Translations under genes and position numbers: made by a program | Source of the DNA: Cololabis saira | Lineage: Eukaryota; Chordata; Actinopteri; Beloniformes; Belonidae | Direction: 5' to 3' | Length of the DNA: 64,000 nucleotides | Assembly: GCF_033807715.1 (NCBI RefSeq) | Contig: NC_084592.1 | Location: forward strand, 822,001-886,000 | Shown: positions 10,713 to 21,497 of the stretch, in pieces | Numbering within the stretch: position 1 is the first letter of the stretch | Layout of the letters: every line of letters starts with the position of its first letter | The notes under the pieces: model-generated | Told to the model about the DNA's origin: nothing | The model's input: only the letters and a program-made list of their open reading frames with translations | Database searches by the model: none

Positions 10713-11947
10713 GGGGCCTCATTTATAAAAGAGTGTGTAAGATTCATACTAAAAGTGCACGTAAACCCAAAAGCCGAAAATACCGGGTACAAAAAAAAAT
10801 CTGGATTTATAAAACCGTGTGCATGAACACTTGCACGCAATGTTCGCTTTATAAATCACAGTCCAGCTGGAAGGTTGCGCAGGTGAATTCGCCTCATATC
10901 CCGCCCTCTACACGCCCACTTCATACCATAAATGGGCAATGCAAAGTAGTTCATGACTGTATTTGCATATAAATGAGCCTGCTGAGCATGCACAGCGGCT
11001 TCCTGCAGCCTGTTTCTGCTGCGTCAGGATGACTGAGACGTGTTGAGCCACTGTGCCACTAAATTTCACGGAGACTGAGATGGAGATGTTGTGGATGAGG
11101 TGGAGGCAGGAAAACCAAATTATTTGGTGGTCACAGTAAAAGTAGAAAAAACGTATATAAATAGGATAAAATAAAGCGAGTGATTGGCATGTCGTTGCTG
11201 CGCTAAACGCCGTGAGGCGCAAGGGCGCAATTTCCACTGGGGACAGGGGGGACATGTCCCCCCCACTTCTCAAAATCATGTTTTTGTCCCCCCCACTTTT
11301 TACAGTTTAAAAACTAACAGTATGCTCAGCCTGCAAATCATCAAGACACCCTGTGCGAAGGCGATGCGAAAACGGCACGGCAGCCCCACTCCCCCTCCTC
11401 CCTCCTCCCCTCTCCCCTCAGTGCTGCTCAAGGCTGATTTATGGTTCCGCATTAAATCGATGCAGAGCCTACGGCGTAGGTTACGTGGCGACGCGCACCG
11501 TACAGTGTGCGTCGCCGCGCAACCTATGGCGTAACCCTACGGCGTAACCCTATGGCGTAGGCTCTGCGTCGTTTTAACGCGGCCCGGCACTCATTTGTTC
11601 TGTCCTCAGTCACTCTACGGTTGTCGCGGTGGGTGAAGAGGAGGTTCCCGGTGTGTCCTGCACCGCGGCTGCAGCAGAAGCACCAGAGTCCTGACTGACG
11701 CTGAGTCTGATATGTGATGACATTAAAAGTATGACATGAATCTGGCTTCATTACACCACCTCACCGCCTGCGTCGCCAGTTCCCCAGATCTTAAGTAACT
11801 TCCTACGGGAGGGTCAGGGTTGGCGTAAAGATACGCACATTTTTCAGTTAGCTTTTTCTTTTTAAATCCCAACCTTTGCGTAGAAAGTGGCTTGCGGATC
11901 TTTCAAGCCCTGTTTTGTGCGCAAGCAACCTTTATAAATGAGGCCCC
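10713..11947 (+). mobile_element. Copy B of the GGGGCCTCAT-ended DNA element
   Basis: The terminal inverted repeats are GGGGCCTCATTTATAAA (10713-10729) and its complement (11931-11947). It is about 1235 bp and non-coding. It shares with copy A a block reading GGGACAAAAACATGATTTTG in the reverse orientation, the CCGCCCTCTACACGCCCACT block and an internal MITE. It is undisrupted and serves as the empty-site reference showing exactly where the LINE entered copy A. Confidence 0.8.
11431..11583 (+). mobile_element. Harbinger-type MITE inside copy B (truncated)
   Basis: It starts AGGCTGATTTATGGTTCCGC and contains several GGCGTAACCCTA/CCTACGGCGTAGG units. It lacks the far terminal inverted repeat, ending TTTTAACGCGG. 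The equivalent MITE in copy A is truncated at the same base. Confidence 0.65.
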
Positions 11948-11949
11948 AG

Positions 11950-14900
11950 GTCCTTTCAAATAAATCTAAGGAACCATTGAGGGCAAATCTAAGCTTCTCA
12001 AGCACCGATGCCCATCAGTTGTACCCACTTTTCATGCAACGCCTCTCTGCATGCATTTTTGAGTGGGATGCATCTGATTTGGCACTGCTGCGGCTGGCAA
12101 AGAAACAGCAGCTTCAATCGCAAGACATCCCTACCGACAATGTGGACAGGTATATTACATATACACAAACACTGGTTTTATCGCAATGGTACTGTGTCTT
12201 ATACTTATTTATTCTGTCTGTCGGTCTAGGCATATCCACAAGAATGAGTTGGCACTTCACTGCCGGCGGAGGACAAGGGGAGAGGAAACCACAGTGCAGC
12301 TGTTGTAGGAGCTGTTGCAATTGCTCTTTGGTCAACAAGGCAAGGACTCCACGGGCGTACCGTTGTTTCGACTCAGAGCGAATGGAGCACATTTGGCGAG
12401 TTCAAAGAAAGCATGTCAAGTGCATCCAGGACCCAACCAGTGTTCAACTCTACACCAAGACAGGCGAGCTAACGAAAGGAGGAGTGTGGCTCCCTGTGTA
12501 CAGGTGTGCGAGAGGCTCCACATCCTTGGAGTCATTTCATCTGCACTTAGCTCGCTTCATTCCAGGTTTGTGTCTGACAAGTGTTATATTCTTCGTAGCT
12601 TAAAAGTGTCCCACATTCTAATCGATAATGTGTCATTTATGATATTTCAATGTACATTCAGGGACCAGTGCCAACAGCCTGAATTTTCAGGCTTACCTGC
12701 TGGAAGGGCTTCACAGATGGAACCAGGACCGGCGTGTTGCTGCACTCTCCCAAGAGCCATCTGCCCTGAGGTGCTACTCCAGTGACCTGGTGCACTGTGT
12801 CAACCAAAACTATCAACGGCTGTTTGGCAGAAAGGTGGTGAGTTTACTCCTCCCGCCCCTTACACTGGTAAGAATGCTGTAAAACATTAATGACGAGTTT
12901 TCAGTATTTATTGTGAACTTATTACTTGAACTGTGTCCATTGTGCAGTCATTATATTACATTTGACATGCATGACATTAATATTACTATGAAATACTCAA
13001 ATACTGCATCTGTCTTGCCTAGGAATTTTATTTCATTGAACTGCTTAAGGAATTTCCCTTTATTGTGCCCAACTCATCATATTTCTACTTTCAGGTGAGC
13101 TCATAGGGGTTCAGTATCTGTTCCAGCAGACTGGCAAGGCTCTGCAGGATATGAACCCTGACTCAATGGAGACTGGCCAGTTAGTTGAGGAACATGATGT
13201 GGAGGCGCTGGAGGAAGATGAGGGCGTTGCAGACATGGCAGAGGACCCCACAGTGCCAGACTCGGAGTTGAGAGAGGATCCAGTTTCTCCTGCTACTCGC
13301 GGGCGCAGCAGCTCCTTGTCGGTGCTGGAGACCTTTTCTTATGGACCCATGTCACCAGGCAGCCCTGGACCCACGTTGCTCTCTTGGCACCACCACCACC
13401 AGCACCCAGCCTCCCCTGGCAGTACCTGGCACACCCCTGGCAGTACCTGGCACACCCCTGGCAGTACCTGGCACACCTCTGGCAGTACCTGGCACACCCC
13501 TGGCAGTACCTGGCACACCCCTGGCAGTACCTGGCACACCCCTGGCAGTACCTGGCACACCCCTGGCAGTACCTGGCACACCTCTGGCAGTACCTGGCAC
13601 ACCCCTGGCAGTACCTGGCACACCTCTGGCAGTACCTGGCACACCCCTGGCACCACCAAGAGTAGCTGGCACCCCCCTTGCACATCAAGCTCCTGCCACA
13701 TCCACCCAGGCAACTAGTAGCTCCAGCTTGGCATCCAGCAACCCTCAGCATGTTAGTCTGTCTGAGGATGAGGATATGGTAAGTGATGCTTTTATGACAC
13801 AGTCATGCATTTTGTATGACTTTGCATACAGAATTTATTTTATTAAAATAACCTCAATGTCAGGGATCATCATTAATTAAATTCCTTAAAAGTTTTATGT
13901 TATTTCACTGATATTTTCTGTGTAATGTTTGATATTAATCTATATTGTGTAACTATTTCTGCAGGCCGTTGATGACCACAATGTGCCAGGATACCAGCAC
14001 GTTGACAGGCTGGCAGAGTACCTGGTAGAGCTATGGAATGAGACCTCTCTCTGTCTCAGCAAAAAGCAGGCAGACACCATTATACACCTGTGGGAAAGTC
14101 TGGACAGCAGAGACAAGTCCCGGGTGGTGTATGCAGCGAGGCATCAGGAGCGACTCTTGACTGGACGTTTCAGGACGCCAAAAAAGCCCTCAGCGACACC
14201 AGGAGTGGAGAGCACCACACGCTGCTTACTTGGCGCATCTAGTGCCCCTGCTCAGTGGCCAAATTGTTGTCGTCTGGTAGAGTGCATTTTCATCAGTCTC
14301 TGCATTCTCTTCCCTTCCCCAAAGAGGAAAAAGAAAAAGCCTGAGACTGAGTCATCGTGGTCACAGGTTTTGCAGGCTTACAGGCGTATCCAACAGCGCG
14401 TAGTGGGCAATGCTAGGGTGATGCAAGAGACTCAAATCCAGCTTGTGGAGGTCAACCAGAGCACTCTGATAAGCTGGTTCCACAGCAGGAGTAAGGGACA
14501 GGAGCTGTCTGTGCTGCTACAAGGCACCACGGTCCCACCAGCCATATTTGTTGCTGAAGAGCCTCTTCTTGCTGCAAGACAGCTGCGGGCAGAACCCCTC
14601 CCAGCCCATCAGGAGCATCAGTACCACCTACCAGAGAGCACAGTAGGCCAGGCAAAGACAAGGCAGCAGGCACCACGGGCCTTCAAGCCTAAAGGCCATG
14701 CGACAAGGCAGCTGTTTGTAGCTCCTCCAGGCCCCCCAGGCCCTGCTTTCTCAGCCCCTCCCATTCCTCCTCCCCAAACTCCCTCAGCACTTTCCCCATT
14801 AGTGTATCAGTTTGTGCTCACAGCTCCACCAGGCACGACCCCACAACCCATGGTCCTAACAACTCCACAACCTGCCACAGCACCCTCTTATCATACAAAA

Positions 14901-15047
14901 CGCTCATACCAAAGGACTGTTGAGGGAAATACATGTAAAAAGTGTGGACAGTTTCGCAATCAGGAAACAGGGCACAGCCAGTGGCGTGGCAGGGTCTATG
15001 CCCATTCACTGAACCACAAACAAAAGAGCAATGGAAGGAAGAGATGA
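11950..15047 (+). pseudogene. Decayed five-exon gene of an uncharacterised fish repeat-gene family
   Basis: Five exons with good GT-AG sites can be joined: about 11950-12149, 12230-12565, 12662-12867, 13095-13778 and 13965-15047. The text is clearly protein-like: LALHCRRRTRGEE, GVWLPVYRCARGSTSLESFH, LHLARFIPG, FQAYLLEGLHRWNQDRR, YTGELIGVQYLFQQTGK, then DRLAEYLVELWNE and PAQWPNCCRLVECIF. The C-terminus is a Cys/His-like end (CKKCGQ...ETGHSQWRG). I recall very similar large multi-copy proteins in fish, but no function. A link to KDZ/Zisupton-type transposons is only a suspicion. Lesions are a TAG at 12306-12308, an extra T near 12366-12368, a one-base loss near 12837-12840, and a frame change in or just after the minisatellite. 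The 5' end is lost at the border with copy B. The last exon (about 361 codons) is intact. Confidence 0.65.
13418..13648 (+). repeat. 21-bp coding minisatellite, 11 units
   Basis: Eleven perfect-length 21-bp units encode GSTWHTP or GSTWHTS in the frame of the fourth exon of the decayed gene. Because 21 is divisible by 3 and no unit contains a stop, all six frames stay open. That produces several false open frames here. Confidence 0.95.
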
Positions 15048-15604
15048 AAGCCACATATCCCAAGCAGCCTAAGCCTTTGTAAATGTATATTACATTATTA
15101 CTATTTATTATGTATATTGTTGTATATTGCAGTTTTGTGTGCAACTTCTGAAAAATTAAAAAACCTTCTACAAATGTGCTTGTTGGCCTTTTGCTTATGT
15201 GCAAATGTAACACGTGTAATGATATTGTTAATAAATGAAATGTAGACATTATTGTAGGCTAATGGATGAATATAATAACACTATATATCCCTAGTTACTA
15301 TGTTGGCCCTATATCCCCACTTTCTTATGTGATATTGCTTAATTGTGTTTATTTCATTCAATCAACTTGGTACATGAAAAGGTAACTAAACAAATGTTAT
15401 CAGCAATTGATAATTAATTAACAACTTTATTGCAGACACAGGTCCATATAAAACATAATACAATAAATGATAAAATAGGCTATTTGGATTCATTTAGATC
15501 CATTTCATTTGTTGATTCAATTCCATTTAACAGTTGCATAAAAAGTATTCTCAGCGCCCCCAGGATGGACAAGTTGTTGTGGAGACATCATTTTTAGCCT
15601 GTGG
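15048..15604. other. AT-rich 3' flank of the decayed gene
   Basis: There is no open frame of note. An AATAAATG at about 15231 could have served as a polyadenylation signal for the preceding gene. The rest is unassigned AT-rich DNA. Confidence 0.4.
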
Positions 15605-15895
15605 GGTCACGTGTTCTTGAAATCCACAGCCTTTCACACATGCACGGGTTCAAATCCCAACCTGTATTTTCAAAAACATGCAAAGACAATGAACAGTGGT
15701 ATTTATCAGAAGGATGTGCTTGGAAAAGCCGTGCTTTTTTCTTTTTTCTCTCTTTTTTCATCCCCTTTCTCTTTCTCCCTTTCTTTTCTTCTCCCCCCCT
15801 TCTCCCCCCTTCTCCCCTTCTTCCACCATTTCACCTGGTCGATTGTTCCCCAGCCTGAACGCAGCGCCTTCGACTGCTCGGCCATCCTGACAATT
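15605..15895. pseudogene. tRNA relics: Ser-like 3' half (+) and Leu(CAG) 5' half (-)
   Basis: On the plus strand, 15612-15665 resembles the anticodon-to-T-arm part of a tRNA-Ser (CTTGAAATCCA ... GGGTTCAAATCCC). On the minus strand, 15891 down to about 15848 reads as the first 40 bases of tRNA-Leu(CAG): GTCAGGATGGCCGAGCAGTC then AAGGCGCTGCGTTCAGG. A polypyrimidine stretch separates them. Neither is complete and they face each other. These are remnants, not working tRNA genes. Confidence 0.5.
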
Positions 15896-16109
15896 TTCAG
15901 GTGTCGTAACAATGTGGAATGGAAATTCATTCGAAGTTAGATAGATAGATAAATAAATACTCAAATTATGAAATATTCAATTAAGTAAATGAATATGACA
16001 ATGACATAAATAAAACTTTAAGTTAAATTATATCAATTATAAATTGATGCTCCAACATCCACCAAGAATAATTTTACCCTTCATTTGGCTGCATGTGTGT
16101 TAAAAATGT

Positions 16110-16224
16110 TGTCAGAAGTGTGATTTGAACCCACGCCTCCACAGGGAGACCAGAAACCTCAGTGTAGAGGAAGGAAATAGTCAGTCCTTGAGTCTGGTGC
16201 CTTAGACCACTCGGCCATCCCGAC
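16110..16224 (-). tRNA. tRNA-Leu(CAA) with intron
   Basis: On the minus strand the acceptor 5' strand GTCGGGA (from 16224) pairs with TTCTGAC (to 16111) using two G-T wobbles. Position 16110 supplies discriminator A. The A box is TGGCCGAGTGG and the anticodon stem CCAGA/TCTGG frames CTCAAG, giving anticodon CAA. An intron of about 31 bases follows the anticodon, as is usual for this tRNA. The variable arm GTCTCCCTGTGGAG and T loop TTCAAAT are present. One T-stem pair is mismatched (GTGGG against CACAC). It is therefore either functional or a recently decayed copy. Confidence 0.75.
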
Positions 16225-17104
16225 GCTGCTTCTGTCGGTTCAAAAAGTTATCCAGGACAGAAGATGACAATCAGGGTTTCTGAAGACAATTTTAAATGTT
16301 GTTTCACCAGGATAGTTTTCCTATTATGAAATAGTTAACAAGTTTAGAATCAATTACTGCTACTTCAATTAGTGCCTATTCAACTCATCATCATTCAACT
16401 ACTCCTTATCAAATAGCCCTCATTCATCTCACCCTCATTTAACTTGTCCTTGCTCATCTAAAACTCATTCAACAAGTCCATACTCAACTAGCCCTTATTC
16501 AACTCGTCTTTATTCAATTAGTCCTTACTCAACTAGTCCCAATTCAACGATTACTTATTTAACTAGCATTATTCAACTAGTCCTCATTAAACTAGTCATC
16601 GATGATGCAGTTCAACTAGACATCAATGTGTGCTGTCTACACCTGTTTATATAGTGGTCTTGGTAGTCCAACAACTAACAGTCATATTTAGATAGAACTG
16701 TTAGTTCTCCTGTTAATGGTTCATTAATACTAATATATCTGCACTTGTTTTACCTTTGACAACATATCGGTGTCTCACCTTTCCCTCTTTTTCATCCTTT
16801 CTTTTCTGTTTCACTCTTCTTGCTCCAGCCACCTGTTTTTCAGCAGGTAGGTCTTCTCTCTGAAAGGGGGGTTGTTCCTTGCCAGTGTTTATTTGACAGT
16901 TTTTTGGGGGTCATGCGATTGGTCTCTGGAAAGCACCTAGCTTGTATTGTATTGATGTTTTACTATATAAACAAAATGTAGCTTATAGGTAATGCTAATG
17001 AGCACCTTAGGTTATTTGAAGCAAAGACAGCATCCAGCCATGCTGGGATACCACCACCGCATAGTAAGTCCAAGGAACACCTCAAAGCACAGGAAAAGCA
17101 AGCA

Positions 17105-17175
17105 CGACGAGGATGGGATTTGAACCCATGCGTGCAGAGCACAATCCATCGCCTTAACCACTCGGCCACCTCGTC
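17105..17175 (-). pseudogene. tRNA-Ser(GCT)-like gene lacking its anticodon arm
   Basis: The minus strand reads GACGAGGTGGCCGAGTGG, TTAAGGCGATGGA, then directly TTGTGCTCTGCACGC and GGGTTCAAATCCC with TCCTCGTC pairing back to the 5' end. The acceptor stem, D arm, long variable arm and T arm are intact. About 11 bases that would hold the anticodon loop and one stem strand are missing. The duplicate at 18816-18840 keeps only the 3' part. Confidence 0.75.
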
Positions 17176-17898
17176 TAGTGCTCATTAATCTAGTCCCTAA
17201 TCAATTACTGCTAATTCAATTAGTGCCTATTCAACTCGCCATCATTCAACTACTCCTTATCAAATAGCCCTCATTCATCTCACCCTCATTTAACTCGTCC
17301 TTGCTCATCTAAAACTCATTCAACAAGTCCATACTCAACTAACCCTCATTCAACTCGTCTTTATTCAATTAGTCCTTACTCAACTAGTCCCAATTCAACG
17401 ATTACTTAGTTAACTAGTCATTATTAAACTAGTCATCGATGATGCAGTTCAACTAGACATCAATGTGTGCTGTCTACACCTGTTTATATAGTGGTCTCTG
17501 TAGTCCAACAACTAACAGTCATATTTACATAGAACTGTTAGTTCTCCTGTTAATGGTTCATTAATACTAATATATCTGCACTTGTTTTACCTTTGACAAC
17601 ATATCGGTGTCTCACCTTTCCCTCACCTTTCCCTCTTCTTCATCCTTTCTTTTCTGTTTCACTCTTCTTGCTCCAGCCACCTGTTTTTCAGCAGGTAGGT
17701 CTTCTCTCTGAAAGGGGGGTTGTTCCTTGCCAGTGTTTATTTGACAGTTTTTTGGGGGTCATGCGATTGGTCTCTGGAAAGCACCTAGCTTGTTTTGTAT
17801 TGATGCTTTACTATATAAACAAAATGTAGCTTACAGGTAATGCTAATGAGCAACTTAGGTTATTTGAAGCAAAGACAGCATCAGGCCATGCTGGGATA

Positions 17899-18754
17899 CA
17901 GTGGCGGCCTTTGGCATCAGGGGGCCCGTTTCAATATTTAATATGGGGCCCTATTTATTACTATATTTGCCAGCTATGTGTCCTGCGTCCGTGACGCATT
18001 ATAAGCTGAAAGAACGCAGTAAATGCATCCATGCGTGACGCATGCATGCGTTTACTGCGTTGGTGTTATTAGAGTGGGCGGCAGCCGCTGCTGTAGTCGG
18101 TGCAGATGCTGGACCAAAGAAAGAGCTCACTTTCGGAAGACTACTGTTACCTTTCTTAATTTCCAGTCCTATCTCCGAACCGTAGTTGGGAGAGCTGGTA
18201 TTTAAATAGGTTTCTGGCTCGTTGCTGGTAACTGGCAGTTGTCTAGGAGTCCGGGGAAAGTGAAGGAAAAAAGGACGGAGGAAAAATACTGTCCATGCAA
18301 CGTCGCACATTTATTACAAACTTGTAAAGAGCAAACAAAACACGTGAGGGCCGACAACTGAAAGCTAACGGAGGACACACTGAAAAGTAACTGAACACGT
18401 GTTCCGGTCTTCCACACGCGCACACCTGCATCTCCCTCTCTCTCCTCAGCTGCACCCACTACGTCTCTCACACACACACACCCGAACACACACACCGCCT
18501 TAAAGGGGACCGGGCTGGCCGGTAACACTACTCACAGCTTTCTTTTTTATATCTGATAATTTTCGCTTTTCAGCACCACTCTGGTATGTTCGTTTCATTT
18601 TTCTTGGATGTTAGCTGGTTAGTTTAATGGCGGGTAGTGATTTATTATTGTGTCTTCCTTGCGCATTTATTTTTTTGTCAGTCAGTTGGGGGCCCCCTGG
18701 TGGCCGGGGCCCGTTTCAACTGAAACGGTTGAAACATAGGTAAGGCCGCCTATG
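17899..18754. mobile_element. Non-autonomous hAT element with 8-bp target duplication
   Basis: It is flanked by CTGGGATA on both sides (17891-17898 and 18755-18762). The ends CAGTGGCGGCCTT and, inverted, CATAGGCGGCCTT form terminal inverted repeats. A sub-terminal GGGGCCCGTTTCAA motif occurs at both ends. An 8-bp duplication and CAG-type ends are diagnostic of hAT. No transposase frame is present. Confidence 0.85.
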
Positions 18755-18840
18755 CTGGGATACCACCATCGCATAGTAAGTCCAAGAAACACCTCAAAGC
18801 ACAGGAAAAAAAAGCACGACGAGGATGGGATTTGAACCCT

Positions 18841-21100
18841 AACGGCTCAACAGCGCCCCCTAGAACATTTTTCTTTTGAATGTTTTGACATAGAGAGTCG
18901 TGGGTGGTGTCATCGGACGCTGTATTGAGTCCTTGACCTTCATTGGCCTAAAATAGCCCCGCCCCTTCTTCTGATTGGTTGTCCCTATTTTCTGCTAAAA
19001 TCTTTGAATGGTTTGACATAGAGAGTCTGGGGTGGTATCATCGGACTCGGTATTGAGTCCTTGACCTTCATTGGCCTGAATTAGCCCCGCCCCTTCTTCT
19101 GATTAGTTGTCCCTATTTTCTGTTATAACTTTTGAATGGTTTGATATAGAGAGTCGTGGGTGGGTGTCATCGGACTCGGTTTTGAGTACTTGAACTTCAT
19201 TGGTGCAAATTAGCCCCACCCCTTTCTTCTGATTGGTTGATATTTCATAGTTCCTATTTTCGGCCAAAGCTTTTGAATGGTTTGACATAAAGACTCACGG
19301 GTGGTCTCATCGGACATGGTTTTGAATTCCTTGACCATAATTGGTGTGAATTTGCCCTGCCCCCTTTTCTGATTGGTCGATATTTGATAGTTGCTATTTT
19401 CTCCCATAACTTTTGAATGGTTTGATATAAAGAGTCGTGGGTGGTGTCATCCGACTTAGTTCTGAGTCCTTGACCTTAATTGGTGCAAATTGCAAGAGCG
19501 AAGGCCCGTTCACCGCTGCTTGCAGCTTTAATTATTTTGATTTTTTTCTCTTTCTTATTTTTCTGACAAAATGAGGGCCTTTTGCACTGCTAAACATGCC
19601 CTGGCGAAAAATTTAATATTTAATGGTTTGCATTAATGGGCGTGACCTAATGGCTCAACAGCGCCCCCTAGAAAACTTTGTGCCTGAAGCTCCACAATAC
19701 GGTTTGATGTAGATGCACGAAAATCGGTACACCCCTGTATCATGTTGCAACTTAAAGAAAAGTCTCCTGGCGCCATGGCCGAAACCGAACAGGAAGTAGG
19801 CCATTTTGAATGAATCGTGTAATTTTGTCGAAATGTATGCCATTCCTTCCGCAGTTAACGCGGCCCGAACCGTAACGTGCACCCAGGTGTGTTATACATC
19901 AAAATGTGCGTCTCGATCCTGCAATGACGCGCATTACTTTTCTCAGTCAGTATGGATCTGATTGGTCCATATTTGATAGTCCCTACTTTCTGCCATAACT
20001 TTCTAATGGTTTGATATAAAGAGTTGTGGGTGGTGTCATCGGACCTGGTTTTGAGTCCTTGAACATAATTGGTGCAAATTAGCCCCGTCCCTTCTTCTGA
20101 TTGGTCAATATTTGATAGTCCCTATTCTCTGCCATAACTTTTGAATGGGTTGTGATAAAGACATGTGGGTGGTGTCATCGGACTCGGTATTGAGTACTTG
20201 ACTTTCATTGGCCTGAATTAGCCCCGCCCCTTTTTCTGATTGGTCAATATTTGATAGTCCCTATTTTCTGGCATACCTTTTGAATGGTTTGACATAAAGA
20301 GTCCTGGGTGGTGTCATCAGACTCGGTATTGAATACTTGACCTTCATTGGCCTGAATTAGCCCCGCCCCTTCTTCTGATTGGTCGATATGTGATAGTTCC
20401 TATTTTCTGCAATAACTTTTGAATGGTTTGACATACAGACTTGTGGCTGGTGTCATCCGCTAAATGTCCAGGCCTGAAGTGGATGTCTGCTGTTGCTGCT
20501 TCCGCCTGCCTGCAACCCCCCCCCCCCCCCCCCCCCTCTGGGCATCCCGCTGCTGCTCCACATGACTGTTGTGTGCTGCTGACGCCCCCCCCCCCTGGTC
20601 ATCCCGCTGCTGCTTCCACATGACTGTTGTGTGCTGCTGACGCCCCCCCCCACCTCTGGTCATCCCGCTGCTGCTTCCACCTGCCTGCTGTGTGCTGTCG
20701 ACGTCCCTGACTCCCCCAGTCTGGCCTTCGGCAGGAGGGTCCCCCCTTATGAGCCTGGTCCTGCTCAAGGTTTCTTCCCTCCTAAAGGGGAGTTTTTCCT
20801 TGCCACTGTTTGGCTTAAGGCTTTTCTCCCACTAGGGGAGTTTTTACATGCCATTGTTTATATAATAATTGCTCGGGGGTTTATGTTTATGTTTATGTTC
20901 ATGTTCATGTTCTGGATCTCTGGAAAGCGTCTAGAGACAACATCTGTTGTATTAGACGCTATATAAATAAAATTGAATTGAATTGAATTGAATTGAATTG
21001 AATTGAAGAATCTACATGCAAGTCATACAAGCTTCCACTGCAGCACGCCTGAACGTGCACAATGGTGCGAGGGCCCGTTCCTCGCTGCATGCAGCTTTAA
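18841..21100. repeat. Element with about 130-bp internal tandem repeats (first pair of copies)
   Basis: Units of roughly 130-140 bp share CATAACTTTTGAATGGTTTG, GTGGGTGGTGTCATCGGACT and TAGCCCCGCCCCTTCTTCTG. Starts of TTGAATGG near 18873, 19003, 19132 and 19273 show the period. The unit array ends in a conserved 3' block (GCTGCTTGCAGCTTTAATTA) at about 19535 and again near 21100. This indicates two head-to-tail elements; the second is split by an L2 3' end. Family not named here. Confidence 0.75.
20480..21004 (+). mobile_element. L2-type LINE 3' end inserted in the repeat element
   Basis: It contains the L2 3' UTR with TGCTGCTTCC repeats, long C-tracts, the CTCAAGGTTTCTTCCCTCC block and the (ATTGA)n tail. 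GAAG flanks it on both sides (20476-20479 and 21005-21008). The uninterrupted target can be read at about 22985 in the sister repeat copy (GGCCTGAAGAATCTACATGC). Confidence 0.85.
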
Positions 21101-21299
21101 TTGTTTGTTTGTTATTGTGACAAAATAACCTGTCTGATGTTGTAGGATCCCCTCTCTCTTTCCCCCTCAAAGAGCATTTTCTCCTTGAGCCCAGGCCACA
21201 TTTGTAATAAGAACATGTTTTTAATTGCTTGCCTGACGGAACACAGATGACCAGTCCTGGTGAACTCCTCCTGTCCACCTGAAGAGAGGTGGATGGACT

Positions 21300-21497
21300 C
21301 AAGGGCAGTGCCAGTCTAGTGGCTACAGAGGAGGGGTTGAGTCTGGAGGACCCAGGTTCAAGCCCCAGAACGGCAACCAAGATGAACCACCTTGGGCCCC
21401 TGAGCAAGGCCCTTAATCCTAATTGCTCCCTGTGTGTTTGTTCTCTCAGATGTAAGTTGCTTTGGATAAAAGCATCTGCTAAATGACAGTATTATTA
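21300..21497 (+). mobile_element. tRNA-derived SINE
   Basis: A pol III B-box-like GGTTCAAGCCC lies near 21356. It is followed by the conserved fish SINE segment CCCCTGAGCAAGGCCCTTAA and the 3' tail GATAAAAGCATCTGCTAAATG shared with LINE tails, then (ATT)n. The A box is poorly preserved. The short frames through it are not genes. Confidence 0.75.

Larger units (their letters stand above)
16353..18840. repeat. Tandem duplication of about 0.85 kb with internal TCAACTAGTCC repeats
   Basis: The segment 16353-17200 is repeated almost verbatim from 17203 to 17898 and resumes from 18763 to about 18835 after an inserted hAT element. Each unit begins with imperfect 12-15 bp repeats (ATTCAACTAGTCCTTACTCA), then a common middle with TTTCAGCAGGTAGGTCTTCTCTC, and ends in a tRNA-Ser relic. 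The second unit is cut off inside the tRNA relic. Confidence 0.85.

Noticed and set aside
13293..13751. Long open frames on both strands over the GSTWHT minisatellite
   Set aside because: A stop-free 21-bp unit opens all six frames. Only the plus frame continuous with the spliced exon has family-like flanks.
20441..20768. Pro-rich and Gly/Gln-rich frames around C-tracts
   Set aside because: They are frames through the L2 3' UTR with long C runs. The same sequence recurs in other L2 tails without selection on any frame.
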